A DNA stretch of 64,000 nucleotides from Tetrastigma voinierianum (Eukaryota; Streptophyta; Magnoliopsida; Vitales; Vitaceae), in contig JAEQBH010004688.1 in the NCBI GenBank assembly GCA_016808115.1, forward strand, positions 154,969 through 218,968, read 5' to 3'. The notes beneath the pieces are model-generated. The model worked only from the letters and a program-made list of their open reading frames with translations. It did not search any database and was not told the DNA's origin. The position numbers and the translations under genes are program-made. Positions 43,695-54,625 of the stretch are shown here, piece after piece. Numbering within the stretch: position 1 is the stretch's first letter; each line of letters starts with the position of its first letter.

Positions 43695-45230
43695 AAAAAG
43701 AATTTCGTCCTGAAATTCTGTACAATCACAACGAATCACATGCATATGCAACGTACACTATACCATGCTTGTAAACTAGTCATTTAAGTATTAAACAACT
43801 AAACCACGTACCTTCATCCCTAAACAAGAAGGGATAGGTGGCCCGCATCGTGTCCTCGCGCTCCCACGGTGCTACCATAGCACCCTCACTAGCCTCACGG
43901 TCTTGCGTCGGAAGGCTTTGATCGGAGCTATCCGCAATGCACATTGGTCCCTCCTTGAAGGTTCGTCGGTGTCAGCCTCGATCTCTCCCTCGATCACTTC
44001 ACATGAATTTGGGTCTGGGTGTACCTCGAGACATGGAGACATGGAATGCCTCGTGGACTTTTGACATCTTTGGGCGGTAAAGCTGGCGGTGCAGCTACGG
44101 TGCCTACTCAAGTATCATAGAAGGGTCAGTGAACCTCGGCGATAGCTTCTCGTGCTTGCCGAACGACCACCTCCACTCTGCAGGCATAAGCTCCCGAAGG
44201 CGTGATCTCGACCTCAAACTCACAATGGTCGATGTCGGTACATCGAGACGCAAGCTCTTACGGCTCTGAGCCATGAAGGCGATATCGTATCCGCTCACCT
44301 TCTCGGAGGTGTCTCTAATCAAATCAGGATCAGTGATGGAGCTCTCTCCCACCTCGGTCCAACATATCGGTGATCTGCATGGCCTCCCATATAACGCCTC
44401 ATAGGGTGCCATCTGTATACTCGCCTGATAACTATTGTTGTAGGCGAATTCCACTAAGGGCAAGTGCTCTTCCCAGCTACCCTTATAATTCAAGACGCAT
44501 GCTTGCAGCATGTCCTCTAACACTTGTATGGTCCTCTTTGACTGACCATTTGTCTGCGGGTGGAAGGTTGTACTCATGGTCAGTCGTGTGCCCATAGCCT
44601 TTTGGAAACTCTTCCAAAAGTGTGCCATAAACCTCCGGGTCTCCGGAGCCTATGGATCTTTTGGTACTCCATGTAGCGGACTACCTCTCGAATATGTAAC
44701 CGGTGGGAATCTCCAATGTAGAAGGTCATTCGCACGAATTTAGAAAATGTCTTGAGCTTCTTGGCCCGGTCCATTTATCACCATCTGCATCATGTCACTT
44801 TGCGATTATGCGTAGCGCAAGTGGGTCCGCAAAATCCATCGTGGCGTGGCTCCCACTTCCCTCTGACCACCTCCCGATGGTGAGTAACCATCTTGGCTTT
44901 GGTGTTAGGCCTTAACACGCTAACAAATGAGACATTGACCAAACAAAGTCCCCTCGTGTCTCTTCATCGCTCGGTAGATACTTAGGGATGAAGATCTCGG
45001 CTATCTTCGTGCCACTGGATGCCGCGACAAATCGAAGAAGCGGTGAAACTCTGAGGATCTCCTCTCTCGGATCGATCAGGCGGGAGCTGCAGTCCTATGC
45101 CCGAAGACTACCATCGAAGTGGATGGTCCCGACCTCGTCACTGTGCACGATTGTACCGATCACGATGGACACTTATCTCAGCGTCGTCGCGGGACTTCGA
45201 TCACTCTGCTTTCAAACGAGAACGGTGTAA
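43695..45230 (-). pseudogene. Chromovirus integrase with chromodomain-like tail
   Basis: The frame 44628-44104 reads 'FWKSFQKAMGTRLTMSTTFH', 'EDMLQACVLNYKGSWEEHLP', 'VEFAYNNSYQASIQMAPYEA' and 'LYGRPCRSPICW'. The usual Q-S-E-R-T motif carrying the catalytic glutamate is Q-S-K-R-T here. The N-terminal half (44640-45230) is scrambled but keeps 'MDRAKK'/'HGVPK'-type pieces. The tail (44111-43760) has 'KVHEAFHVSM'-like, 'RDQCALRIAP', 'VRLVRVLW' and W-E-R-E pieces typical of the C-terminal chromodomain that directs integration to heterochromatin. Without the glutamate it could not integrate. Confidence 0.83.
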
Positions 45231-46094
45231 CTCTAAACTCCCTAACGTACCCTGAGCTTGCTCGCGGTACTGTAACTCAAACTGTCCCACAGTCTCGAGC
45301 ATTTGCCATTCCCAGGAAGCTATACTAGCCAATGCTCCCCGTGACTTCCGACTGAGTGCATCAGCTACCACATTTGCCTTACCAGGGTGGTAATGCAAAG
45401 TGAATCCTCTAGGAACTCCATCCATCTGAGTTTCCTCATATTGAGGTTCCGCTGCGTGAAAATATACTTCAGACTTTTGTGGTGCAGTACACCTCAGGCC
45501 TTTCGCCATATAAGTAGTGGGCGCTAAATCTTGAGAATTGAAGACTACGGCCTTGACTCCGTATCGGTGTGTAGGGAAGTGCTCATGATTCTTCAATTAA
45601 TGGGAACCATAAGCTACTACCCTCCTTGACTGCATCAAAACACATCCCAGTCTAGCCCTCGAGGCATCACAATACATTGTGTACCCCTGTCAAGATAGGA
45701 GCAGTAGTAAATATCTCTTGACTCTGGAATGCCTCACGGCATCGGTCATCCCAAATCAAACTTGACCTTCTTAGGATACAAATCTAGTCATAGTGCCACT
45801 AATCGGGAGAAATCTCAATGAATCTCCTATAGTACCGGCCAATCCCGAAACTCGTATCTCGGCGACTTCGGCCTCTCGACTCATCCTTGGCCTCGACCTT
45901 CTCGGGGTCTACTGCACTCTGAAGCGACACTATGTGTCCTAAATCTCACCTCGATGGCTTGAACTCGCACTTGCGAACTTGGCGACCTGATGGTCTCGGC
46001 AAGCGTAAAACAATCCTTAAGTATTCTCATGCTCTCACTCTAGCAGGAGTAGATCAAAATGTCATCCATGAAAGTTTACGACAAGGCCGAGTTG
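45231..46094 (-). pseudogene. Chromovirus RT (second part) and RNase H
   Basis: Resumes with F-M-D-D-I-L-I-Y-S near 46075-46045 (the RT catalytic Asp pair), then broken 'SGLAGTIGDSLRF'-like. RNase H: 'YCDASRARLGCVLMQ' near 45680-45640, 'LKNHEHFPTHRYGVKAVVF' at 45596-45540 (expected E in N-Y-P-T-H-E-L-E mutated), then 'LHYHPGKANVVADALSRKS' near 45400-45340. It is separated from the first RT part by the 2.7-kb insertion. Confidence 0.83.
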
Positions 46095-48840
46095 ATGAGT
46101 CAAGCTTCGTTGATTTTTAATCCATTTTTTTGAGCATATTACAAGATGAATGTTGATTTGAATTCAGAAATGTGAACATTTTACTCCAAATTTAATTTTC
46201 TGAAGAAATCTGGCGAAGCTAAAATCAGTAAAAACCAGAGGAGATCGACCTCTAATGAAATAAAGTCATAATAAAAATCGAATTCATAATAGGGAAACTT
46301 ATTTGTTTAGTCATTTCAAAGTCACGACATCCCACCAAGATCGTTTGGAAGAAATAGAAGACCTTAGCGAAGTGGTGACTGAGATTGAGTTCTTAGCTTG
46401 AATGACCAAGGCAACAAATTGAAAGAGGTTGTGTGGAGAGTAGTGGTAGAGGTAAAGGAGTGTTAAGGTAGAATCTTCGGTCGCGACACCACTCTAATGT
46501 CGCGGCCTTAATTGAATATCTTGGGTGTGATGTCAATCGATCATCGCGGCGTGGATCCGATCAATAAAGCCACATAGAGAGTCGCAAAGCGAAGTTGCGA
46601 CTAGTTTTTAAATGAAGGGCTCCATTCGAAGTCGCGACATGCCGTTGAGGAGTCCGCGACATGGCGAGCGGAGTCTGAATAGAAAGATTAAAAGTTGCAA
46701 CCAAACTAGAGTTGAAGAACAAAAGAGTGCATGGCTAAGTGAACCAAACGAAGTCCTTGCGGCGGGATTGCGACCATTTTATTAATCAGGACCCTGGCTT
46801 GATGTCGCGACATCACCATGAGGTCGCGACCTGGAATAGAGGTTGGAAGGAGGAAATTGGTTGCAACAAAAATTTAGGTTGCGACCAGAAGAAGAGAAAT
46901 GAACATCAAAGGGTCAGCGACATCACTTTAGGAGTCGTGAATTTAGAAATTGAAACACAGTGAAGGTAGAAGACCACCAACAAGGTCGCAACCAGAAAAG
47001 AAAGTCACGACTGAAGTCATCCTGAAAGCGAATGTGGTCGCAACCTAAAATTAGGTCGTGACTCGAAGCGGAAAGAGAAAGACAAGCGATGTGCGACATG
47101 AAGCCGAGTGGTCGCGTGACATCAGCATCTGAAACAGCGAGCGAGCAAGGTCGCGACTCTGAAAACGATGTCGCGACCAATTAATCGAGGTTAAGGAGTC
47201 AGTGCAATACAGAAACAACAAGGTCGTGACTGAATAAGAGAAATCAAGGGAAATCCATGTCGCGACATCAACCTGAGGTCGCGACATAGGACAGTAAGCT
47301 GGGCTTTCTTTTGGGAATTCCACCCGAAGCTTTTTGGGGATTCGGCCCAATTTCTTTTGATAGTATAAATAGACAGTGTTAGAATAGTAAAGGAGCTTCC
47401 GTCTTCCCTACCCAGAAAAGGGGAACGGAGAGGAACTCAGTGTATAGTTTATTAAATTTATTTTCTTTGACACCCAGTTTATTTCTTTTACGGATTTGAA
47501 TCTGCCCAATTTGTGCAAAAACGAGTGGAGGCACATTGTTTTATTTATGTTATTTTCTTCTTAAAATTACTGCTTGAAAAATTATGAAATCTAGACAAAT
47601 TTCTGGAATTAATTTCTTCTCAGTTTTATTGCAATTACAGTGGTTGTACGTGATCGGTACTCCATTTCTTAATTCGCAATCTGCACGATGTCCAGACGGC
47701 TGCTGGGTGATTTACATTTAGTTGCAGTCTTTCTGCATAAATTTAGAGAACATATTTGGGTTCGGTTACTTATTTAGTGTCGTTTTTGAATTAAATAGTT
47801 CCAAATAGTAGTGCGAATACCGGTTGAGGAATGTATCTTGCTCGATATCAGGATGCCCTCTGCATTGACCTGACGGAGATTCTGAGAGTTGAGAGCATTC
47901 TTTTACGGTATGCTAGACTACCATTGATGAAGCTAATTGAGCTCGAGAGTTCATTTTGATAAATCCCAGACTGACTCATAATTGTTGGAAGTTGGAGGGA
48001 ATATTTAACAATATAAATAATCGGAGAGTTCACCTTAATCTAAGGGAAGTTCCTAACCCATTCGTGAGATCTAATCAAGGGAAAGGGACGAACTAATAGA
48101 TCTGGAGGTTGAGCCACCAATTAAGTGGTAGAAACTTTGCAAAAATCCTGAGAAGGAAATGCAAAATATCTGCTATCATCAAGAAATGGGTGTGAAGTAT
48201 TGAGAAAGAAAAATACCCAGATCTTACAAGAGAATTGGGAATACAGGTAGCTGGTTTGATCTTGTCTTCGAGAGAAGCAAGAGTTTCCAACTAGTGAATA
48301 TGGAGAATCTGATTCGAAATTTAGAAATCTTGGACAAATCCGGATCATTACGAGCCGAGAGCAATGTACTTTAATGTAAGATTATTTGTTTCATTGTAAT
48401 TCATTGATAGTTTGTTTCACAGTATTGATCGGAGTCCAGTATTTTAGTTACAATTTATTTTTATTCATTTACTTTTGTTTTGTCTTAGTTCAACAGTAGT
48501 CAATAGTCTAGGATCTTTATTTTTTAGTAGATAGATCTCCATTATTAAATTCTTTTAGTCAAAATAGCAAGGAACTTAAGTAGTTTGGGGTACTTGATCT
48601 CTAATTCATGTTGATCTCTGTGGGAATTATACCTGGACTTACATTCATATTTTACTACTTGTATGACCTGTGCACTTGCAGTGTCATAGACTAGACCCTT
48701 ATTTTTAAATCATGAACATTAAGAAAGAATTATTTTATCAATAAAATTTATCCAAAGTGGCATGGATACAAGAGAAGTGTAAGGTTCTTGTAACTATGTT
48801 AATTTGAGGGGTTTTTAATCTATATAGAAAAAGGCAAACA
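46095..48840 (+). mobile_element. LTR-like insertion with TCGCGAC word patch
   Basis: It splits the chromovirus RT between 'FRPYLDQ'- and 'FMDDIL'-type motifs. Plus-strand ends are TGATGAGTCAAGC and GGCAAACA. Content: a patch of GGTCGCGAC/TGTCGCGACA words from about 46470 to 47300, TATAAATA at 47364, then a long AT-rich part. Near 48600-48690 'cctggacttacattcatatt' and 'tgtgcacttgcagtg' resemble the last bases of Ty3/gypsy LTRs. I infer a solo LTR or a nearly all-LTR remnant; about 150 bases after 48690 are unexplained. No target duplication is clear and no coding sequence is seen. Confidence 0.6.
47364..47371 (+). promoter_or_regulatory. TATA box candidate in the LTR-like insertion
   Basis: TATAAATA lies shortly after the TCGCGAC patch and before a sequence with 'cttccgtcttccctaccc', a plausible transcription start region. 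Confidence 0.5.
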
Positions 48841-49400
48841 CTGATCTAGATAGGGTTGGAAAACCCTATGCTAGTCCATGAATCACTGTGGCGCGTTCGT
48901 CAATCCAAAAGGGCATCGCGAAGTAAACTCAAAGTGCCCATAGCAGCGTCCACGAGCGTTGTCTTAGGCATATTTGTCTCTAACCCTTAGTTGATGAAGT
49001 GCAGCGATTGCGAGAGTCACATCTTGGAGTGGGCTGCCTCGCTCCTCTGGCAATTGAGCAAAGTCAATCAATTCTCGAGTACCGATTCTTGATCGTAGTG
49101 CATAATTTCAATTTTCGTTAGTCAATGCACAATCTAAGGGTCTTGTCTTTCTTCTTTGCAAATAGAACCGGAGAGCCCCATGGTGAAGTGCTCGGTCTAA
49201 TGAATCCCTTGTCCAGTAACTCCTGTAGCTGGACTTTGAGTTCTTGCAACTCAATTGGTGCCATCCTATCAGAGTGTAGAGATGCGGCGTACTAGGGTGT
49301 AACTTCGATACGAAGTTTACAACCCTCTACGGGCAATCACGGTAGCCCGTTCGAGAAAAAACATCCTCGTACTTCATGACTACTCGAGGTAGATCTAAGT
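48841..49400 (-). pseudogene. Chromovirus RT (first part)
   Basis: In broken frames: 'YEDVF' near 49370, 'LQELKVQLQELLDKGFIR' near 49250-49195, 'GSPVLF…KKDKT' near 49175-49140, 'YHQLRV' near 49010, 'GHFEF' near 48935, 'CPFGLTNAP' near 48915 and 'FRPYLDQ'-like near 48850, the usual RT order up to the finger-palm boundary. The insertion follows at 48840. Confidence 0.8.
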
Positions 49401-49930
49401 CCGGTTTCACCTCGTCCTCTAGGGTAAGAGCTTGCTAGCCAACTCATGTGTCAGGACACACGGACTCGTACACCTATCACGGGGCAAATATCATGCTTGT
49501 CCCCACGAAATACAACACGAGTACCGTGCTTTGCGTGTAGGCGGTAACCCTCACGCTTATAAGCGATGGCGACTATATGGTACAGCCGACGATCCATCCC
49601 TTGGATGGCGTCGAACTTCGACATGTCCATGACCACCGAATCCCTTTGTGAGTAGAATGCAGGAGATCTCTAACTTCGCCCAACCCGACATATCATCCCA
49701 CTATCTGCGCAATCCTAGGGGAGAACTCACATCTGAGGGCTCATCGAGGCCTCGACCTCTAAGCCCAACTCTATCACGATTGATGCATTGCCAGATGAAT
49801 CTGGCTTACGGGGAATCAAATGCCTCTTGCCCATAGGCGAGATAGCAAACGTACCTGGCATGTGGTGATCTGTGGCTCGGCCCGGTGTGATAAACGTAGA
49901 CACGCCCTTGAACCTGACGTCCTTTACTTA
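49401..49930 (-). pseudogene. Chromovirus aspartic protease region
   Basis: The frame 49636-49451 reads 'MDMSKFDAIQGMDRRLYHI' and 'IAYKREGYRLHAKHGTRVVF', matching the end of the protease domain (D-M-x-x-F-D-V-I-L-G-M-D-W-L in intact elements). 'QGRVYVYHTG' near 49905 stands where the domain begins. The active-site D-S-G-A region (about 49750-49850) is unreadable. Confidence 0.7.
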
Positions 49931-50963
49931 TGGGCCTCGTCCTCATTTCGTATGCTGCAGCCTCTCTGGCTTGCCTATGTAACGGGAATTTTCATACGGC
50001 TCCACAAGCGTCAGCTCCTCCCGGTCTATCTTGTTTGTGGAGGGAATGACACAATATCCTCTCTCTGTCCTACCGCGGCCAGGGTGATTTGTCCGAAACC
50101 TAGGATCCGTGTCTCCTAGGGGCGATCCCTCCTCATATGTCAGGTTCTTTGTGATGGTAGCACACCATATGTAACACCAGTGCAACCACGATATGTCCAC
50201 ACGGCTCGGATGGCCGGCCTTAGAACCCATGAACTAGAATCCACTTTGCTTCTTTTCCGAACTAGAAGAAAGTGACTCTCATCCTCTTGCTAGTAACACA
50301 CTTTATCAGGAGTGCTTGAGCACGCGATCTATGGTCGAGGCGGTCCTAACCATAGAGTCCATGTCTTGCCAGTGAAGTCTGCAATCACACTTGAATGGAC
50401 AACTTAGTCAATTTCTCAAAAACCCCTCTGACCTTGGCAGTGCATTGGCCGCACCAATCATGTGAGGCTGAAGTACAGCTCAGTGGTTTGTGCTGTGCTG
50501 GTCGATCATGTAGTCCACTGGCGACCTCTGGAGATCTTGGGCCTTCATCATGAGCGGATGTGGGAAATGCTTTATGATGACTCTGGAACTGCCATGTCAT
50601 TGCCTCTAGGTCCCTAGAGGTCTTTGCCCAGTTCCACCACACTTGGGCCTCGCCTCCCTGTGGAATGCGGCTAGTGCGATCTGGTCGGTATCGAGAGGTG
50701 ATCTCTATTGCCTCCAATATTTTCTCGACCTGCATGAACCAATGGTCTTCCACCATCAGATCTCCTCCCCCTATGAAAATCAGAGGGTGATGTGCCCTAA
50801 ACCTGCAGAGTTACTCGGGCCACCACGGCTACTATTTGTATTTAGTACGTGCGATGGCGGCCAGCGATCCTACGACCTCGTGAGCTGTACGGTGAATCTG
50901 GGTGGTGCTGACCCCGAGTACCTGTGGACTGACCTCTGAAGTCACTCTCTCGCGACTAGCCAT
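49931..50963 (-). pseudogene. gag: Chromovirus gag
   Basis: A start is likely at ATG 50963 ('MASRERVTSEVS'). The central capsid part at 50756-50385 keeps 'MVEDHWFMQVEKILEAIEIT', 'EAQVWWNWAKTSRDLEAMTW' and 'KAFPTSAHDEG', landmarks of the retrotransposon gag domain. After 50385 the sequence is degraded; a cysteine-containing stretch near 50190-50150 may be the zinc knuckle. Confidence 0.78.
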
Positions 50964-51859
50964 CTACACATGTCAAATGATAAGTTAAGTTTTAAAGAAG
51001 TGTCTCTAAGGTGTAAACACAACCCCGAGACACTATTCTCATACTGAAAAAATTTTATACACTATGTCCATGTAAGACAATAAGTTCATATATTAATCAT
51101 ATTCAACAAAAAAATTTTTATATTGGCACATAAAATTTTATTTTATTTTGGCTTATTTTGAAAACCTGCGTGACGGTGCTCATGAGCGGTGACTCAGCGG
51201 TGCGAGTGGCGCGGGTGTGCCACGGTGCACCGCCGCATGTGGTACGCGCCACGAGGCGCGCTTTGCGCCCGAATTGTGCGCCTTAAGCGCCGGTGTCCGC
51301 GGCCTTCGCAGGCCGTGTCGTGAAGACAGCGCTGTGTGCAGTGGTGTGCCGACCGTGCTCGCGGCGATTATCGCGCGCGCGCATTTGCGTGTCGCGATCC
51401 CCGGTCACGATCTGGCTTTGTATCGCGGCACAGCTTTGCGTAGATGTCATAACCCACTGCGTCATGGTATTTCTTGCCTGATATCGTGGCACAATATCAC
51501 TGCCCATATTATTGCGACACAAGGCCGCCCCGGCCACGATACAAACCATTGTATCAGCGACTCACCAGCCCAGAAAAGCTAGGCCATGTGCGTAGCCTTA
51601 GCCCTTTCGCCCCTTCGCCCAGGCCGGCCGTGTCGTGGCCTTGCTAGCCATGTCGTGGGGCCGTGCTTCGCGGGGGTTCTTTGGCCATATCATTCAGCCC
51701 CTCGCGCACGCCCCTGCGCCACGTAATCACGATACAACCTGTTGTATCATGACTCAAAACTGGAAAATGGGTAGTAGCCCATCGGTCCTCTGCCTCTTAC
51801 GAAATTTTTTTTTTTCTTTTCACTCATTTTTTTCTTTGTTCCGGCTATTGCGAAGACCA

Positions 51860-51899
<40 letters not shown>

Positions 51900-52247
51900 T
51901 TTCACTCATTTTTTTTCTTTGTTCCAGCTATTGCAAGACCACCAATATATATATATAATTTTTTTTTTTACACCTTTGTAAAACCTCGAAAATTTTTCTT
52001 CCATACATTTTTCTATGTGCTATTCACAGTACACAAATCACCACAACATACACACAGCGATTCATGTTATACACACCATTCATCCAAAATGCACAATGGA
52101 TGCATGATCTAACTCCCGTTCCCATCGAGTATAGTTATTCGTATCGCAGCTGCGATGCCAAGGCTGTGGCTGGAATCGGGATAAGCTCATGGATACGAGC
52201 TCGGGCTCCACACAGGTGATCGTATGCCCTGATTCGATACCAAGGTT
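50964..52247 (-). mobile_element. Chromovirus leader with word patch and primer site
   Basis: It lies between gag and 5' LTR. Primer site: minus-strand TGGTATCGAATC (52242-52231), a damaged version of TGGTATCAGAGC (initiator-Met tRNA). From 51180 to 51760 the sequence is GC-rich with a patch of self-complementary words: ATCGTGGCACAATATCAC, GATACAAACCATTGTATC (51534-51553), and TCACGATACAAC / GTTGTATCATGA arms (51727-51752). Two (TA)n runs follow (51862-51898, 51945-51957). 51000-51170 and 51960-52230 show no motifs. Open frames at 51217-51582 and 51635-51958 are compositional. Confidence 0.65.
51862..51898. repeat. (TA)n microsatellite
   Basis: About 37 bases of TA repeats, flanked by duplicated phrases 'cttttcactcattttttt…ctttgttcc' and 'gctattgc': 51815-51860 recurs at 51897-51943, so microsatellite and flank were duplicated together. 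Confidence 0.9.
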
Positions 52248-53966
52248 TGTGGCCTTCAAAATCCGGGGGTCCGTTGACAACCCGTCAACTCTTGGGAATA
52301 CTGTCTCATATTATGAGACTATCACATGAGTAAAAATGGCCACTTGGGCCCATATGTAAATACTCGTCGAATACATGACTATGTAACAATAGTTCGAGGA
52401 GTTATTTACATTCTTCTTAACCAAAACATATATCAAAATTTAGAGTTCTAATACATGTTTTACAAAAATGTAATCAAAGCCACAATCCGGCTGTACAAAA
52501 CTACAGCTTTCCCAGTAGGCGCGTCATAAACATTTCCTATACAAATAATAATCCCTCGATAGGGTAAGCAATGCTCAGTAGTGATAGTCTCCTACTTGGG
52601 TTACTCCCCACCTAAGTGCACATGTCATGACAACCAATCACACTCAAGCAAATACATGATCCTACTTGAATGTCTACATGCCTAATCCCATGTCTCGAGT
52701 CCTCATCGACTCCCTCACACATGCCTAAGCCCACACATGCCTATGCCGAATGTGAGAAAAATACAGTTTTCAAAACAAATTTTGTTCTCGAAAACTTACT
52801 ACCGAGTTTCGGTAAATATATTAGACTACCCTCCGAGGCGAATTGCTGGATCATTTTTCCGAACAGTCATGGGTCCGCCTCCGAGATGAACTGTTGGACC
52901 TCTCAAGGCAATTTTGAATCTTCATGAAAATTCCTTTCCTGGTGTTTTCACTTTTCTTTTCATTTTCGTGTCATGCACTCACTATCACATTCTAGGGTGC
53001 GGTGCATATGGAATGCATTATGCCAATTCCAAACAATTCATGCTAATATATTTATATGAATATATTAACAAAATTAACTCACATAATTCATGTTATTCAA
53101 TTTACAACAATAACACCAAAATTAGCTCACATGGGCTAATTAACAAATCAAGCAATTCATTTTGAATCACCCAAGCCACATAAAAATCACACAACATATC
53201 ACGTGAACAGTGAAACCCTAGGCTCGGCACTGTTCACGGCCACACAATAGGGATTTTCTTCACTCGATTCAAAGATTTTGAGACCGAAAACACGGTCATC
53301 CAGGCCTCAACAAATCCCCATCCATTAAAATGGCTCTTAGCCAAAGAATAAACCAAGTAGGAAAAGATCCCTACCTCTTGGAGTTGTCGGAACTCCACAA
53401 AATCGATTACCCACGTAATACGCATGAAGTGAACAACTGCTTCTTGCTTCGGCGAATCGTAGAACATCGGGAAATCTAGAGAGAAGTCACACTTGCTCTT
53501 TCTAAAACCAGTCTCCCTACACCTACTGCACGTTTCTAGCAAGAAATTGAAGAAGAAGATTTCTTTTGTCCTATTTACTTAATCTTTTCACTTAATTCTC
53601 ATTTTGTCCATTCCTTTAACTATTTGACTTAAAGGGCCTTTTTGACACTTGGCTTAATCTAAGCCATTCATTTCCATCCTCTCACTAATCATGCAACATG
53701 TGTCACATGGGTACATGTAGTAGGTGACTTTGTCACATCACATGTCTTTCACAAGCGGAGTCATACGACTTTTAGGCACAGGTGACTCAGCGTGGGAAAT
53801 TACATTTGTCACCGGGTCGACGAAAGTCGACGATGGTAGCTAGATTTCGAGGCGATTCCAACGGTGAGAGTCGTTTAGGTCATCGAGATCTAGAAAAATT
53901 TCGGATTTTCACCGAAATTACCCTTTTACCTTTTTTTAGAAAATTAGAATTTTCTCGGGTTTTACA
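52248..53966 (-). mobile_element. 5' LTR of the chromovirus
   Basis: Plus-strand ends are TGTGGCCTTCAAAATCCGGG and CTCGGGTTTTACA. It aligns with 41951-43681 throughout. The outer end is followed by GTATC, the proposed target duplication of GCATC at 41946. Open frames (52670-52927, 52914-53165, 53234-53542) are shadows in LTR sequence. Confidence 0.86.
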
Positions 53967-53973
53967 GTATCCA

Positions 53974-54180
53974 TCATGTGTCATGTGTCACCATGTGAAC
54001 CATGTGCCATGTGCCATATGTCACCATGTGAACCATGTGCCATGTGCCATATGTCACGTGGACACATGCTTTAGGTGGCACCTTCCACACCACATGGCTC
54101 TCATGCCATGTGTCTTTCTCCCATGGTGAGATGTGACAGCCCCTAGTTATGCCATGTGGCACCACCCCATGTGTCACAAA
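53974..54180. repeat. CATGTGCCATGTG word patch
   Basis: A 35-36-base unit (CATGTGAACCATGTGCCAT followed by GTGCCATATGTCAC) occurs twice in direct order (53993-54060), surrounded by further CATGTGTCAC and CCATGTGTC words to 54180. It lies in the second solo LTR at the place equivalent to 5879-5935 in the first. Confidence 0.8.
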
Positions 54181-54625
54181 ACACTTGGCGCCTCGAAAAA
54201 CGTGAAATTCCGACCATCTCAGAATTCAACGAAATTCGACCGGGTAACTAGATTTCGCGAGATGAATTCAACAGTGAAGTCCGTTTCATCATCTGAAATT
54301 TAAAAAAAATTAAGATTTTCCACCTGTATTATAGCGGCAAATTATTGTTTTGCCCTTTTTAAAAAAAAAAATTGAATTTTTTCCGGGTTTCACATTACGG
54401 ATTTCTCTTGGAGGCTCCCTGATCTCGGGACAGGGCACACTCACTAGAAGTCTCCGTAAGTAGTTTTTTTTTTTTAAATTTTTTTATTGGGCTTTAGCCT
54501 TTATGTGGATCGGTGTTTGGGCCTAGTGTGGGTGGGCCTCTTCACCCGCCTCTGCTCTTAACCAGGTTGGAGCTAGGATTTGAAGTTAGGGAGGCAAACC
54601 TTAAAAGCTTCATTTTTTGTTATCC

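Larger units (their letters stand above)
41951..53966 (-). mobile_element. Minus-strand chromovirus (Tekay/Del-like Ty3/gypsy)
   Basis: On the minus strand: LTR (53966-52248), primer site (52242-52231), leader, gag (50963-49931), protease, RT (interrupted by 46095-48840), RNase H, integrase, chromodomain-like tail, purine tract (43694-43682), LTR (43681-41951). LTRs are 1719 and 1731 bp. Flanks GCATC (41946-41950) and GTATC (53967-53971) match four of five. It sits inside an LTR of its own family. All genes are broken. Confidence 0.87.
39680..54394 (-). mobile_element. Second solo chromovirus LTR, split by a chromovirus
   Basis: Pieces are 39680-41950 and 53967-54394. The plus-strand start is TGTGGCGCCCTAAAGC and the end is CGGGTTTCACA; the terminal block 54187-54394 matches the other LTRs. 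No purine tract or primer site follows either end, so I call it a solo LTR. Flanks ATTCG (39675-39679) and TTACG (54395-54399) agree only partly, so the target duplication is uncertain. The empty hAT site ATACCGGGTTTTCACCC is visible at 40532. Confidence 0.72.

Noticed and set aside
51217..51582. 121-codon Arg/Ala-rich open frame
   Set aside because: It lies in the GC-rich word patch of the chromovirus leader with overlapping frames on both strands; no family resemblance.
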